Made by a program: the position numbers and the translations under genes. The notes under the pieces are model-generated. The model worked only from the letters and a program-made list of their open reading frames with translations, had not been told where the DNA came from and searched no databases. DNA of 64,000 bases from Amyloporia xantha (Eukaryota; Basidiomycota; Agaricomycetes; Polyporales; Adustoporiaceae): assembly GCA_036971615.1 (NCBI GenBank), contig JAYKKR010000010.1, positions 1,364,001 to 1,428,000 of the forward strand, in the 5' to 3' direction. Of the stretch, positions 45,808 to 61,052 are shown piece after piece. How positions within the stretch are numbered: the stretch's first letter is position 1; every line of letters begins with the position of its first letter.

Positions 45808-46675
45808 ATGGCTTTGCAACCATCTCTTCGCGCGCTGCACATTGCCGGCAAATACGACGCTCCCCACACCCTCGATATATTCTGTAAGTATCCCATTCTT
45901 GAAACACCGGAGCCACTATGAATTGTTTCTGCCCAGTGGACTATGTCTGCCCCTACTCAGCGAAGATAGCTCTAGTGATCGACAGCGTGCTCATACCACT
46001 CTTCGGTCCTGGGGGAAAGTATGACGGGAAAGTCAAAGTTATTTTCAGACCGCAAGTCCAACCGTGGCACGCAACCTCGACTTATGTCCATGAAGCTGGC
46101 CTGGCTGTCAGTGATCTTCCACGCATACCATTAAGCGCATGATGGGCTGATGGTTGGATCAAGGTCGCTCGAGTCGCTCCAGAGTCCTTCTGGACATTCT
46201 CGTTGGCTGTGAGTGTTTCCTTCACCGCCGACGTGAACATGTCTCACACTAAAGTTATCGCATCATGTATAGCTCTTCAAAAGACAAGTTGAATACTTCG
46301 ACGTTCCCACTGCGACGCTTACCCCTTTGCAAATCCGGGAAAACCTGGCACAGCTCGCCAGCGAGTCAATTGGATCCTCGAAAACCAACGAATTTAAGCA
46401 GCTCCTGACGATCAAGTCCAACCTCGGACCAAACGGTGGAGTTGAGGTAACTGACGATCTGAAGTACACGGGTAAGTTTCCGACGAGTGACAAGTTCGGC
46501 GATGTAGTAGTCTGATAAAACCGATGTCACCTCACTTACAGTGAAATTCGCGAGGCAGAACGGTGTCCACGTCTCACCGACCGTCCTGTTGGATGGCCTC
46601 TATCAAGGTGAAATATCCAGCTCTTGGGGAGAAAAAGAGTGGACCGAGTACTTGGACAAAAAGGTGACCGTCTGA
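45808..46675 (+). CDS. DsbA/thioredoxin-fold family protein (monothiol CPYS)
   Basis: Five exons (45808-45883, 45937-46106, 46164-46208, 46273-46471, 46542-46675) give 207 residues. LDYVCPYSAK at residues 26-35 is the active-site region of the DsbA-like thioredoxin subfamily, here with a single cysteine (Cys30, CPYS). PTVLLDGLY near the C-terminus supplies the cis-proline loop of the fold. An alpha-helical insert (TPLQIRENLAQLASESI) lies between. There is no signal peptide, so it is probably cytosolic or mitochondrial and may act as a glutathione-linked reductase; this is inference. Its stop is 114 bases from that of the convergent GatB gene. Confidence 0.85.
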
Positions 46676-46789
46676 TGAATTTGCCTCTGCCATGATATAA
46701 CTGTAAGAGTAGCTTTATGAGAAGAGCGTATGGAAACCGCGGACTGTTCCCAATCATACAGATATAGATCGCTACAGACCATGGCTGCT

Positions 46790-48918
46790 TCACTGCAGCA
46801 TTTTTACTAACGCGGCTTTGACAGCCTGAGCGTCTGCTGTGTCCCTGCTCAACTTCATGACCCGTCCCACGATCTTATTGATCACATTGACATTGCCTCG
46901 TCGTACAGCTTCCGCTTCCTGGGGCAGCGCAGAGACAGCTTCTGAGCACCATTTCTCTAAAGCAGTGCCGTTGTTGCGGTCAGCAAACAGAGAGAGTTCC
47001 TCCGCGAGCTTCGAAGGGGTCTCAGATGAGCGATGGGCGAGCATATGTCGCATCAACGTCTTGCCAGCAGTTCCTGATTAAATATGTCAGTCTGTCTCGC
47101 ACTGGAAGTCTCAATTGACGTGAAGCATACCGGTGATCTGTCTGCTTTCTATCAGGTCAATAAGATTACCCATTTGTTCAACTGATAACGGGTTATCTGA
47201 GAATGTCTCTCTGCGATACGCAAGCTGCCCCAATAACTCATGCGTAATCCTTTATGGGATGTATGTTATTCAGAAAGTCGTGGAGTGGTTGACACATTTA
47301 CTCACCAGTTGACAACGACTTTGGGGTCACGACCGCGAGCAACCTGATCGAAGTATGCCACAGCACCTTGGCCGAGTTCTCCGTCAAACGCGACCTCCCG
47401 TCCGGAATCGACGTCCATGAGGACGTCCGCATCTCTGCGTGACAATCCTAACGTCATCAAGCGCCCCCGAGTGGTATCTGGCAATTCAGGCATGCTTGCG
47501 CGAATGTCGCCAACATATGCCTAAAGCTCCAGATCAAATCGTATCCTTGTATACTGGACACATCTTGCTAATGAGTACATACCTCATCCAAAAGCAATGG
47601 TGGCAAATTGGGATCCGGCATATATCTGTAGTCTGGTGCGTCTTCCTTGCTACGCAACGAGTATGTCTCAGCTTTATCCTCGTTGAATCCTCGAGTCTCT
47701 TGTGGCACAGTGAGCCCTCTATTCAACAAGTCGATATGTCGATGAGCTTCTGAAGCTAGAATCAGGCAGATTTAGCACAAATACATTGCGGAACGGATTG
47801 GAACCATACTAATTGCTACCATCATGAATTTGATGCTGTTCAAATTCTTGATTTCGCATCGCGTCCCAAAAGGGCTGCCTGGTCTGTTGACTGAAACGTT
47901 GACATCACATCGTAAAGAGCCCTATGGGATGTCAAGATTATGCTAATATTGCATCGAGTGAGATGTACCTGTTCCATGTTCCCATCACTAGAACCAACGG
48001 ATCGAAGCAATGCCTGCAGGGTTCTGACATAGTCACCAGCTTCTTCTGGGGATCTGTCGGTACACGTTGAGATGATCGAGGTGCAAATAGAAATGGATAA
48101 AGTGACTACCGTATGTCTGGCTTAGAAACAATTTCCATGAGACCTGTTCCCGCCCTATTGAGGTCAATCTCAGAGACGCGTCCCCTGGGATCGAAAGTGG
48201 ACTTTCCCGTATCCTAGCAAAACCTGATCAACACTGACATTGAGAACCCAACGCGGGACGAGTAGATACCTGCTCAAGTTGTATTTGTTCAATGCGCACA
48301 TAGCGGTCCTCTCTGCCTAGCTTTAGACCACCACCTATGGCAAAAGGAGCTGTTCCGAACAACGTTGAAGAGCATTTCACTTATAAATGCGTGTTAGCCC
48401 TACCGTAATGCTGCGTGATCTGGTAACCAGCAGGAAGATCGGCATAAAAGTAATGTTTCCTATCAAATGTGGACCGTGATCGAATTTCAGCATTCAACGC
48501 AATGGCCGTCCTCACGCCCAGCTTGACACAAATTGGATTCAAGCGCTATCAATCGGTTCCGTTAACAATTTGTATCGCATTAAGACGGAGAACGTGTACA
48601 GGTAGAGTACCGGGAAATGCGGCATCATAAGGTGATACTCGGGTATTGGAAGGCAAGCTATAGTCCGATGTCCAAGTATCTTCACATGTAACACAAGCAG
48701 CGAGCCATGAGCAAAGGTCGCACATAGCGCATCCAGAGGGTAGACTGACCAGAGAAGAGCTTGGACCGGGATTTGATTTGCGCGTGTACCTCTATTCCGA
48801 CAACGACATTCCACCCAGGCCATCTGGAGTCTTGTTTTGTCGACGTCGAAGTGTGCGTGAGTCTTACCTGGCGATAATATCGCGAAATTGACGAGGACTT
48901 TCTGGCATGAGCCAGCAT
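46790..48918 (-). CDS. PET112: Mitochondrial glutamyl-tRNA(Gln) amidotransferase subunit B (GatB/PET112)
   Basis: A multi-exon gene whose translated blocks follow GatB from end to end. They are [59 protein letters not shown], a CDVNVS block and [15 protein letters not shown]. The GatB/YqeY C-terminal helical domain follows ([39 protein letters not shown]). The N-terminus is Arg/Ser-rich, as in a mitochondrial presequence. GatB transamidates misacylated Glu-tRNA(Gln) in the mitochondrial GatFAB complex. I traced the reading blocks but did not fix every junction. The start at 48918 fits the presequence, and an upstream in-frame ATG at 49056 is possible. Only 175 bases separate it from the divergent poly(A) polymerase start. 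Confidence 0.92.
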
Positions 48919-49093
48919 GAGACGGACAGAAAGGGATTTATTAAGCGCTCGTACGGGAGCGGTGTCCGTCGGCCTTTGCCGTGTGTAAACTCGGTACCTC
49001 AGTTTGTCAGAGCAGACAAGGCGAGTGGCTAGCTCTCCCTCCGTCTCCGTTGTCAAACAACCGGCTTTCCCTCATTGCGAAACTGGTGAAGAT

Positions 49094-51927
<2,834 letters not shown>

Positions 51928-52660
51928 CACCTACTTCGACCTCTTCGACCTCAGCTGTTCGACTGCGTCTGATCTGGTGATCGTGCAAGTGACGAAGGCC
52001 AGTGCTCATCGGTGTAAACAAGTTCACACATCTCTTTCCTATCGTACACATTACCTTTGGTTGGTTTATTCATATTTTCTTCGACTCTACAGGTAATATT
52101 TTAAACTTGAAAAGGGTGATTACCCTGCTCTCGGATGGTCGTCCATGACGACATGATTTCTCGGGTGCATGCGGTCTTCTCATTTGTTGGCGGCGTCCTG
52201 ACTATTACTCTCCATGTATCCTTGCAAACAAACGTAGCTGATATGTATTGTACTTCGTAAATCTATGATTATCGCGTCGGTTGGGACGGACTTAGAGAAC
52301 GCGTGACTCTTGAGGGTCATCTAAGTGATTCATTTAGTAAAAAGCAGACAAATGGCATTAGCAAGGTAATAATGCATGTACAGATACAATCTCCCTAAGT
52401 GTCTAATAAAACAGTCCTTCGAGAATAAGTGAAGCATCGTGGAAGGAATGTAGAGAAGATTGTGCGTGCTGTTAGCAGTGTCATCCCAAGCAACATCGTA
52501 CAGTCCATCGATAGTATAGTGTACTGGAGCTGTTAAAGAGAGGATTGATGGTGTCATCAAGAAGCAACGTGCAGTGCACTCAGGTATCGCCGGTATGGTG
52601 GGGAGTAGTCAATAGTTCATAAAATCAAGCAAAAAATAAATCACTGTATAAATGGAGCAA
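51928..52660. other. Convergent 3' intergenic region
   Basis: About 730 bases, AT-rich, between the 3' ends of poly(A) polymerase and the beta-helix gene. No supported exon. Confidence 0.45.
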
Positions 52661-54482
52661 TCATCGAACTTCCCTCGTCATGTACCCCGATCGGCGCCAG
52701 GGCTCGTCACCCTGCGCAGAGCGACGAAGGGCCCAACGACGGATGAAGTAGGTCACGGCCGCAATCGCAGCGACACCGAGGATGACGCCGATGGCGATAC
52801 CCGCCTTCGCGCCGCCCGACAGCCCATGACTGCTTGCGGATGACGACTGCGCTGCCGAGGGGTTCGCAGGGTTCCCGCCGAACGGCCAGTAGTCCCCGCC
52901 ATCGGGGGGCAGAATGCACGTCAGGCTGTCGCCGTCGCTGACGTTCTGGAAGTTCGTCTGTTCCGTGGAGAGCGAGACAGAGCTTTGGTCGACGACGAAC
53001 GCTTCGGGGGAGGGGACGGTGTCGTCCGCTGTGCAGTTGGGACCCCGCGCACCGATGAAGGTCGTGTTCCCGAACAGGGTGTTGCCCTCGACCGTGAAAT
53101 TGCGCGCGGAGGACATGGCCATTGCATATCCGAATGCACCGGTAAGTTGGTTGTTGAGCACCGTTCCGGAGTCGCTGACGTTGTTCCCATACTGGTTGCC
53201 GAACCATGTCCGCGGGCCAATGGCGATTCCGATCCTAAGGTAACAAGAAGCCATAGCAAGTACACGTCAGTTTCTTAGGATCGTTATGGCAGCAGAAGGG
53301 CAACCGACTTGATGATCACGTCATTGGCATTCGAACCGTCTTTCTCACCAGCACTCTCCTTGCTGGTCGCGAACCCGCCACGGATAGTGTTATTCCGGAC
53401 AATGGTGTTTGTGTAATTTCCTTTCCACGGCTCGTAATCTACCATGTTGATACCACCTAGTAATGTGTTCTAAAAGAGGCTCAGTCTTCAAGCAGCTCCC
53501 AAGAGCCCGGTACGTACGTTTTCGATCCAGATAGTGTTGTTCTCCACCAAAGTCCCGGGAGAACCAAACACAACGATGCCGCCATCCTAATCTTCCATTA
53601 GAGCGCGTGCAGGGTTTCCTTCAGAGGTCGCTCACCGTCGGGTTGTTCACCATGTTATTGCGAACAACAGTGTTCATACAGCTAATACTGATACCATCGG
53701 ACCACTGCTGGAAAGCATCATTCCCGCATGGACCGATGTCATTGTTCTGCACGGTGGCATTGTTGCATTTGAAGGTGCCTTCCGCGATGTGCAGGCAAGA
53801 CCAGCCGCGTGGATCGAACGAGTGAACATATTCGATGAGCTGACCCGAGTTGTCCCCGCCCATCTCGATATTTGCCCCACCGGACAATTCGCTTCCGGCA
53901 AGACGAGATCCATTGATCTGAAGGAAACGCCGGTTTGCAACCAGCGCATGTTGTGCAGACATGTACCACGACTCACCTGTATGTTGCGCAGCTTGATCCC
54001 GCCACAGTCTGCACATGCACCGCTGACAGCCGTCGTTTGCGCTGTATTGTTAAATATGGCCCCAGCGACAACGAGGGTTGCTCGCTCGTCGCCTGTAGGA
54101 TAGCCGACGGTGCTGATTTCTTGGTTATTGGCGACAAATTGAAGCGGCGCCGTCAAATAGTACTGGGTGCTGGGGCATAACGGGAGCGTGTATCCGGCAC
54201 CAGAGGTATTGAGTAGAGTGTTCAGACGGTCAGTGACAGTGTCTTGAGGGTCAGCAGGTTCACAATCACTCCGCGGGAGTATTTGTGGTGCAATTCTGTG
54301 GCGATATTCATGACGAACAGCTCATCCAGCTGACAGGAGACATACCTCGGGAATAGAGCCGTATCATGAGCTACATGTCTCCTATGGTGAAGTCCTCCGT
54401 TTGTGAACATGGCAGATGCGCTAGCTGCCGAGGTGAGAAATGTTGTTGATAGGTAAAAGAATGCGAGTTGTGGTGAGAGCAT
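52661..54482 (-). CDS. Secreted or cell-surface right-handed beta-helix protein with C-terminal membrane anchor
   Basis: First exon 54482-54346, second from 54268, last exon ending 52661. A signal peptide (MLSPQLAFFYLSTTFLTSA) is followed by many short Asn-rich turns typical of parallel beta-helices (NNDIGPCGNDAFQQWSDGIS, TLVENNTIWIEN, IVRNNTIRGGF, NFTVEGNTLFGNTTF). The GNDAFQQWSDGIS rung resembles the pectate-lyase/NosD-type repeat fold. N-glycosylation sequons are numerous. Near the C-terminus a Ser/Ala-rich linker precedes one membrane helix (GIAIGVILGVAAIAAVTYF) and a short basic tail (RRWALRRS), so it is a single-pass surface protein. Polysaccharide binding or cleavage is plausible, but I see no catalytic signature I can vouch for. 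Confidence 0.82.
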
Positions 54483-57221
54483 CTTGGTGCGTTGCCGGCC
54501 AGGACAATATGAGCTGCAGTCAAATACACTTTTAGGACAACAATACTAGGTGGAAAGACGGTCGGGAGGCGACAGAGCGCCGTGAAGGGAGAAAGAGGGA
54601 GACCAGAGGACGTAGAATGGGACGACCGGCACACAATGGTGGAACATCCATTTAGGGCGTTATTCTGTTCCACAACACTTAGCCGACGACTACGTACAGG
54701 CTCTATTCAACGCTCACTCGCCCTCTGTCGTCCATTGTCTACTCTTTACGTGCTTGACACCGTGCAACTGCCTTGACATCCGCTCGTGCTCGCTACCTTG
54801 TTCATCTCTGGAAATCGTCTCAGAGTAGCCCTGCCGGGCTCCCATAGCCGCCGACAATGACGCGGACTAGTACACTGTTAGCAGCAATTTGTTACACTCG
54901 GGTCTAGAGAGCCTTGTGGCCAGCGCTGCAGCGTTGCAGTTTCAAACTAGCTGCAACAGGCTAGCAAACCATCTATCCATGAGGCGCAATGCGGCGCTCA
55001 GACGCCTACCCTCGAAGCGTCGTCCATATTCCACCCGAGTATAGCGGACGCGGATCTTGTACTGGCAATTGCAATCTAGTTCATACGTACACTAAGTCCG
55101 TGGTGGTCTATCACGGAGCTACTGACAGCGGGTTTCCCGCTTGCCTCGCTACAAAACACCGTATGCATCGGATTCGTATACTTCAACATAGCAGCAGCAT
55201 TGACACGACATAAGGTTATCGTACTATTGTGGCCCCATACACGCTTTACGTCGTGCATAGCCAACCGATAGGTGAGTCAATCTCCCTGCACAGTCAGTGG
55301 CTTCGAATTTGGGTATTGCCTGGTGCAGCAATCTGCCCGCGATTGTTTGCGCTTGTGTGATAGGTATGCATTCATTTATGGCGATGAACCTCCTACAGAG
55401 TCATGAGGATATTCGGGCTGTACAATACCTCGCCTCCAGGCTCAGTAACGCCTACCGTGGAATCGATACTTCCATTGCTACAGGATCTTGATCCGTATAT
55501 CTTCTGCAGCATCACTGCAAGGTCCACACAGTGGTTCCCCGCGGGCTTTGGGCAGCTTCTGAGAATCTAGCTACGGATGGATGGTTTGGCGCGGCTCGAC
55601 TATCATTGTATAGGCTCTGCGTATTGCACTGATAGCCAATGAGTTGCAGCGTTTCTCATGAATGAAAAGCGAGCTTCGAGATGTCATCCCCTGTGTCATC
55701 ATCCGGTGGCTAGCATTCTGCGCGATGCTGTGCGGTGCGCTTCTTGACCTTGCAAAGCTTCTTCGTGGTACCAAACACTACTTCATCACCGCACCGTGTG
55801 TACTGTGATGTGGTAAGTTTATCCGTGGGTGTGAGGAATCGGTCTATTGCTTGATCATTCAAACGCTCCAGTTGTTGGAATCCAGCTCTCGTGAATTCAG
55901 ATTATCTTTGTCAGTTCATGTATGGACGTGATGCAACATTGGCAATGTAACAATGAAATTCCGTCGCCATTCATTGTTCGGCGTACCTCTTCAGGCATTA
56001 CATATCGCGCTCTGCGGTGTTTTGGCCCGGCTGTGTACTGTGGGCGATGTAATGTCGAGTCATCTGGTCAGTCTAGCCTATATGGATCCGCCCGAACTTT
56101 ATCTTGACAGATGGACGCTATCTGACGCTCTACTCACTAGGTGTCGTACCCGCCCGACTTGGTTTTGGGGCATCGTTGGCTCAGCGTCCCAGTCAACGGC
56201 GGCCATCCTCATGGCTGTGTGAGGTGGATGTTTGTGAACTGATGCTATTTTCAGATAGAGAGGATCAGTCCTACCTTGACATGCATCTTACGACATACCA
56301 GCGATAACTCCACAGGAACCCCGTCGCAGAGCGTCCATACTGTCCGGGATATGGCAGGCGCCTCCACAGGGAGGCGTAGTCACCTTGACTTGCACCGGCC
56401 CACTGTATTGGTTCATGCTGCTGCTTCTGTGCGTCCCCAGAACCGTTTCATTTCTGCGATTACTGAATTATGTCCATCAGTCTTGTCATGTCGTTATCTG
56501 CAGTTGAGTGACATTATCAGGTCCTCTCGTTCCCATGTGCGCCCGATTTCACCTTAAGCATAGCCGAGCGAAGGACTGTCACTCTGCCTCGCCCTACATT
56601 CTCTCAAAATAGGTACGCTCCAGAGGAGCCAGTACGACGGGAACACGTCAGTAATCCGCCGGCAACGCTCCCATGTAGAGGTCGCTCTAGTCCCACATTG
56701 TTAGCTCTAGCTTCTGATTGGCTAAGTAGGATTGTCTTTCCATTTTCGATAGACATTGACGACATGTCTCCTTCTTTCTAACCCGGACATTAGGATACCG
56801 TTCATTCAGCATTGCGCCGCCCGTGATCCGCCGTCACCGTCCCTTGCGACATCCCACACGCCTTCGATGCCCATCTCATGCGAAGTTCACTCATCGTCTC
56901 AAGCTGTCGCCGTTCGTGATCAACCAATAGGCTTCTACGTTTTCTTTGGGTTTGACAGTGCTTCTTCAACGGACAGTGCGCCCCATATATCTGGAATGAG
57001 GGTCAACTTATGTTGTACAATGGTGATGTGATCCACTACTTATGCAGTGCGCAATTCAGTAACCTGGATGAAATAAAGCTGATGCAGAATCTCACACTAC
57101 GATGATTCGACAGCACCGCATTGGCGCAGTAAGAGGGTCGAGACTCGATAGACGCGAATTTCTGCTACCTGGGAGTGCAAATGTGCATCTATGTTACTAG
57201 ATGGTGAATACGTGTTACATC
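54483..57221. other. 2.7-kb gene-poor region with unassigned exon-like fragments
   Basis: No frame longer than ~100 codons and no known family. Two plus-strand fragments look more protein-like than the rest: 55662-55808 (48 residues, hydrophobic, VIPCVIIRWLAFCAMLCGAL) and 56959-57105 (48 residues, CFFNGQCAPYIWNEGQLMLY). The second follows a pyrimidine-rich tract ending TTTGACAG, like an acceptor site. They may be exons of one unrecognised gene, remains of one, or chance. I see no terminal repeats or transposase fragments. Confidence 0.3.
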
Positions 57222-58462
57222 TCAATCATGGTCCCTTCTTCGTGATGGAGGAGCCCGTTCATGTCCGTGACCCCTTGCTTCATTCACATCGTCATATCGT
57301 CTCGTCCCACGCCTGTCATCGTAAGTCCTGAACCCAGGCGACCGCGACCGCGAGTCCCTGCCAGGGAAGGAGCGCCCCTCCCGTACGGGAGACCGAGTGC
57401 GTGACCCGCTTCGTCTTCTCTCCGGGGTATTTCGAGGCCTGCGGTCATCCCCGTCCCTCGCACGGCGCGGACTTCGGCTTCGTGATCTAAGCCCCCGCAG
57501 AGGTGAGCGACTGCCATATTGGCGATCTGCACCGTCGCCTGCCCGGCCATCGAGCGAATTGAGGAGCTCCTCCACGCCTCTCATCACCTCTGATTTTCCC
57601 ATCGCCTTTCGCAGCTTTTTGCGCTCCTTCCTGGCGCGCCGCTCTTCCGGAGTCTCGTCCTTGTGCTTCCCCTTCGACTTCGCCTTGCCCTTTTTCGGTT
57701 TCTTCAGAGCTTTCTCCTCTTTCCTCTTGGCTACCAGATATTCATACATCGGGTCTTCGGGGTCAATAGGCGGTGCTGAGTCCTCTGAGGATTCTGACAT
57801 CGCATCGTCTTCTGGGAATCGTATCGCCGTCAGGGATGTAATGGGGAGCTACGCTTAGGCCAATGAACATACCAACGATCAACTCGGGCTTCGCATTGAG
57901 GCTCTGCTCGTCTCTCTCATGCCACTCGCCATCCTCGCCCTTTGCCTTGGGCTGTTTGTAATTCTTCACATGGTCGACGCGCAAGGTCCTCTCTAGGACC
58001 TTGGCACCGTTTAGATTGTCCACCGCCAGAACAGTGGAGCGCTGGTCCTCGTACATCAGGAATCCAAATCCCTTGGTCTTCCCCGTATCCTTGTTGCGAG
58101 GGAGATTGACATCCATGACTTCTCCATACCTTCGCAAGTGATTAGGGTTATGCGAAGTGAGCTGAGTCAAGGCGACATACTGCGAGAATATAGTGATGAC
58201 ATCGCCCTCCGTCAAGTCAGAATGTAGTCCCCCTACGAATATGTAGGCAGAGTCTGGTGCAAGAGAACAGAACCTGAGTCGTGTTCCAACTTAACCAGTA
58301 AGGGGAATTGAATCTAGCCTGCTTACCTTTGTAGTCGTCATGCCATGAACCGGTCGCTCCGAGCTGAAGCTCAAGGTCGTTAATCTTGTTGATTTCACGT
58401 ACGACACTGTACTCAACATGTCAGCGGAAAGCAGACTAGACATCTAGAGTAGCGTACTTCAT
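57222..58462 (-). CDS. IST3: IST3/SNU17 (RBMX2) RNA-binding subunit of the RES complex
   Basis: Five exons (58462-58458, 58406-58327, 58253-58181, 58129-57873, 57811-57222) give 334 residues. The first exon codes only ATG plus two bases. The N-terminus [16 protein letters not shown] and [18 protein letters not shown] (RNP2) and KGFGFLMY (RNP1, residues 72-79) are the highly conserved RRM of Ist3/RBMX2. HVKNYKQPK follows the RRM. The C-terminal half is Lys/Glu then Arg/Ser rich (RS/RD repeats), longer than yeast Ist3 and like metazoan RBMX2. The RES complex promotes splicing and nuclear retention of unspliced pre-mRNA. The 73-base intron after exon 2 and the tiny first exon are the main annotation traps. 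Confidence 0.95.
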
Positions 58463-58618
58463 GACTGGCCGTTGAAGCTCTCAAGAGTGTGCAGCAGTGC
58501 TGCAGAGCCGTGTACAGAGGTCTATTGTAGAGATCACGTGCGTTCTATCGAAAGCGGCAGGGAAAAGTTTTGGCTTTGTGTCGAGGTCGTCGATCGCGTC
58601 TCGCTCTCACTGTCTCCT
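58463..58618. promoter_or_regulatory. Bidirectional promoter between IST3 and eIF3d
   Basis: Only 156 bases separate the two start codons, so both promoters and 5' UTRs must share this segment. I see no clear TATA box. Confidence 0.6.
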
Positions 58619-61052
58619 ATGGCTTCATTCTCACTACCCCCTATCAACGACAATCCAGACGGCGGTTGGGGGCCTTCTTCCTCCAACCTGCCCGCACAGT
58701 TCAAGTTCAAGGACATCCCTTACGCCCCTTACTCAAAATCTGACAAGCTTGGTCGCTTTGCGGACTGGAACGACATTTCGGGCGATAACCGTCAAAATGC
58801 AGGTCAGGTATCTGCGCAGGGTAACACCCGTGGAGGTGGGCCTGGCGGGCGAGGCAGGCGCGACGGCCAGCCAGCATTTGGCAGCGGAGCCGCTAGCGCT
58901 TTCGCTTACTTCCACGCAGAAGACGAGTCAAGCTTCTCTCTTGTTGATACCAAGACAAATGCAACTCGTCGGGGAGGTCCCCAAAACAGGGGCAGGGGCA
59001 TGGGCAGGCTGGGCATGTTCAACAGGGGAGGCGCTCAAAGGGGCGGCCGCGGTGGTTTCACTGGGGGACGCGGTGGTGGTGGTGCCCAGCGAGGAGGAAG
59101 AAGGGGCTGGAGAGACTGGGAGAAGGTGTGTTCTTGAAAGCCGTAATCATCTGGTGATGGTAAAGGTAATCCTATTCTTGGGCCAGAACAACCGTCTTCG
59201 CGAGTCTTCAGTCGCCATTTCCCCCGAATGGAGCATGCTGGAAGAGATCGAATTTCATCGCCTTGCCAAATTGCGCCTCGAAGTTGATGATCCAGAAGAT
59301 CTGTGAGTCCTATCTGCTTGTGATCTATAACTTGCTAAAACATATTTGCAGGGATGCGTACGGCCGACTCTTCGCGTACGAGAAGTCTTACGACCGCATC
59401 ACGACAAAGACCGAGAAGCCTCTTCAGATACTAGACCGGATTAAGTACAACACGACTACGTCCGACGATCCCATTATCCAAGAGGTAAGATATTAGATAT
59501 TTTGGTCCAACCCCGGTACGATTCTGAACGCCGTCTTCTCGCTTGACAGTTGGCATCAAAGGACACTGCTACTGTGTACACCACAGATGTCATCCTCAGT
59601 GTTCTTATGTGCGCCCCCCGGTCAGTCTATCCGTGGGACATCGTTATCATCCGTGAAGGCAACAAATTATTCTTCGACAAGCGTGATGGTGGCCCATTCG
59701 ATACCGTTACTGTCAATGAAAATGCTGCCGATCCTCCTCAAGACCCAACTACTGTGAACCCCAATAATCCAAACGAGAAAATCCCTGTCCCAGAAACCCC
59801 TTCAATTAATTCGGCTACATCGTTGTCTCTTGAGGCTACTTACATCAACCAGAACTTCGCTTTCCAGTCCGTCATTGAGACGCCACCGCCCCCGCCCGTC
59901 GACTTCACAAAGCCTAATCCCTTCTACGGTCCAGATGAAACTGAACCGTTGGCATCTTGTGGATATCGTTACCGTGTCTTCGACCTTGGGATTACCGAGG
60001 ATGAGGACATCAAGTTGTGTGTCCGAACCGAAGTCGACGCATACTCTCCGGGTCAGGGGAACCCTCGCGCCGGCCAGGGATTGGTGACTGTCCGTGCTCT
60101 GAACGAGTTTGACCCTCGTGCTCCGGGTGCCGGAGGTGCTCCAGACTGGCGATCCAAGCTCGATTCGCAGCGTGGAGCCGTTGTTGCCACGGAAATGAAG
60201 AACAACAGCTGTAAGCTTGCTAAGTGGACTGTGCAGAGTGTCCTTGCCGGTGCGGACCTAATGAAGATTGGGTAAGTCTTTTCTCCCAACGCAATCTTGC
60301 ACCCCTGTCTCCACCACTTCGGGTCCCCGCTAGGCTCGAGCAGGTCCGACTGATGTCCGCCGCTCGCCTGGCAGCTCGTGGTATCTTCCCCAGATTTGCT
60401 AACCGTATCTGTCATGTTCTAGATTCATTTCGCGCGTGAACCCTCGTGACAACACCAGGCACGTTATTCTCAGCACAACCTCGACGCGCCCTATGGACTT
60501 CGCCGGCCAGCTGAACGTGTCACTGGCGAACGGATGGGGAATCGTCCGCACGGTCACGGACATGTGCATGAAGCAGCCTGAAGGCAAATACGTTCTCATC
60601 AAGGACCCCAACAAGGTATGTAGCTTTGACGTCTGGTCCTGCGAGATGTGCCGTTTCAATCGGGAACGTCGTCGTCGGTATCACGCGTGGGCCGGTGCTA
60701 TAACTGTGCCGTCCCGGCCTCTGTCGCTTGCGTTACCTCGGTTCTCTGCTAGCACCCTCTTCCCATACTTGACTAGAATTTGCGAGTTTCTACGCTGGTG
60801 TCGGGCAGCCCAGCTTTACCCGCGTGGAAGCTGGCCGCCTCCCATCACGAGGGTGATAACGGAGAATCTCAGTCCGGATTTCATCTTTCATGATGGAGAT
60901 GTAGAAGTTTGCTGACTATTCGGTCTTACTATGTCCCTTTACAGCCTGTCCTTCGTCTCTACGCTGTCCCTTCCAATGCATTCACCGGGGAGGATGAAGA
61001 TGACGAGGGTGCATTCGACGGCGAGGATCCTGATTCACTTGGAGCTGCGTAG
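58619..61052 (+). CDS. Translation initiation factor eIF3 subunit D
   Basis: Six exons (58619-59125, 59187-59302, 59352-59484, 59550-60271, 60423-60615, 60945-61052) give 592 residues. The N-terminus [19 protein letters not shown] and [21 protein letters not shown] is diagnostic for eIF3d. An RGG-rich segment (~residues 118-165, [18 protein letters not shown]) may bind RNA. The cap-binding core follows: [40 protein letters not shown] and [17 protein letters not shown]. The C-terminus is acidic ([16 protein letters not shown]). eIF3d binds mRNA caps within eIF3. The two last introns are long (151 and 329 bases), and the second stays open in the reading frame. Confidence 0.96.

Noticed and set aside
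60851..60915. Possible C/D box snoRNA in the long eIF3d intron
   Set aside because: A TGATAA near 60853 and CTGA at 60912 exist, but the C box is degenerate, no terminal stem is visible, and the spacing is arbitrary.
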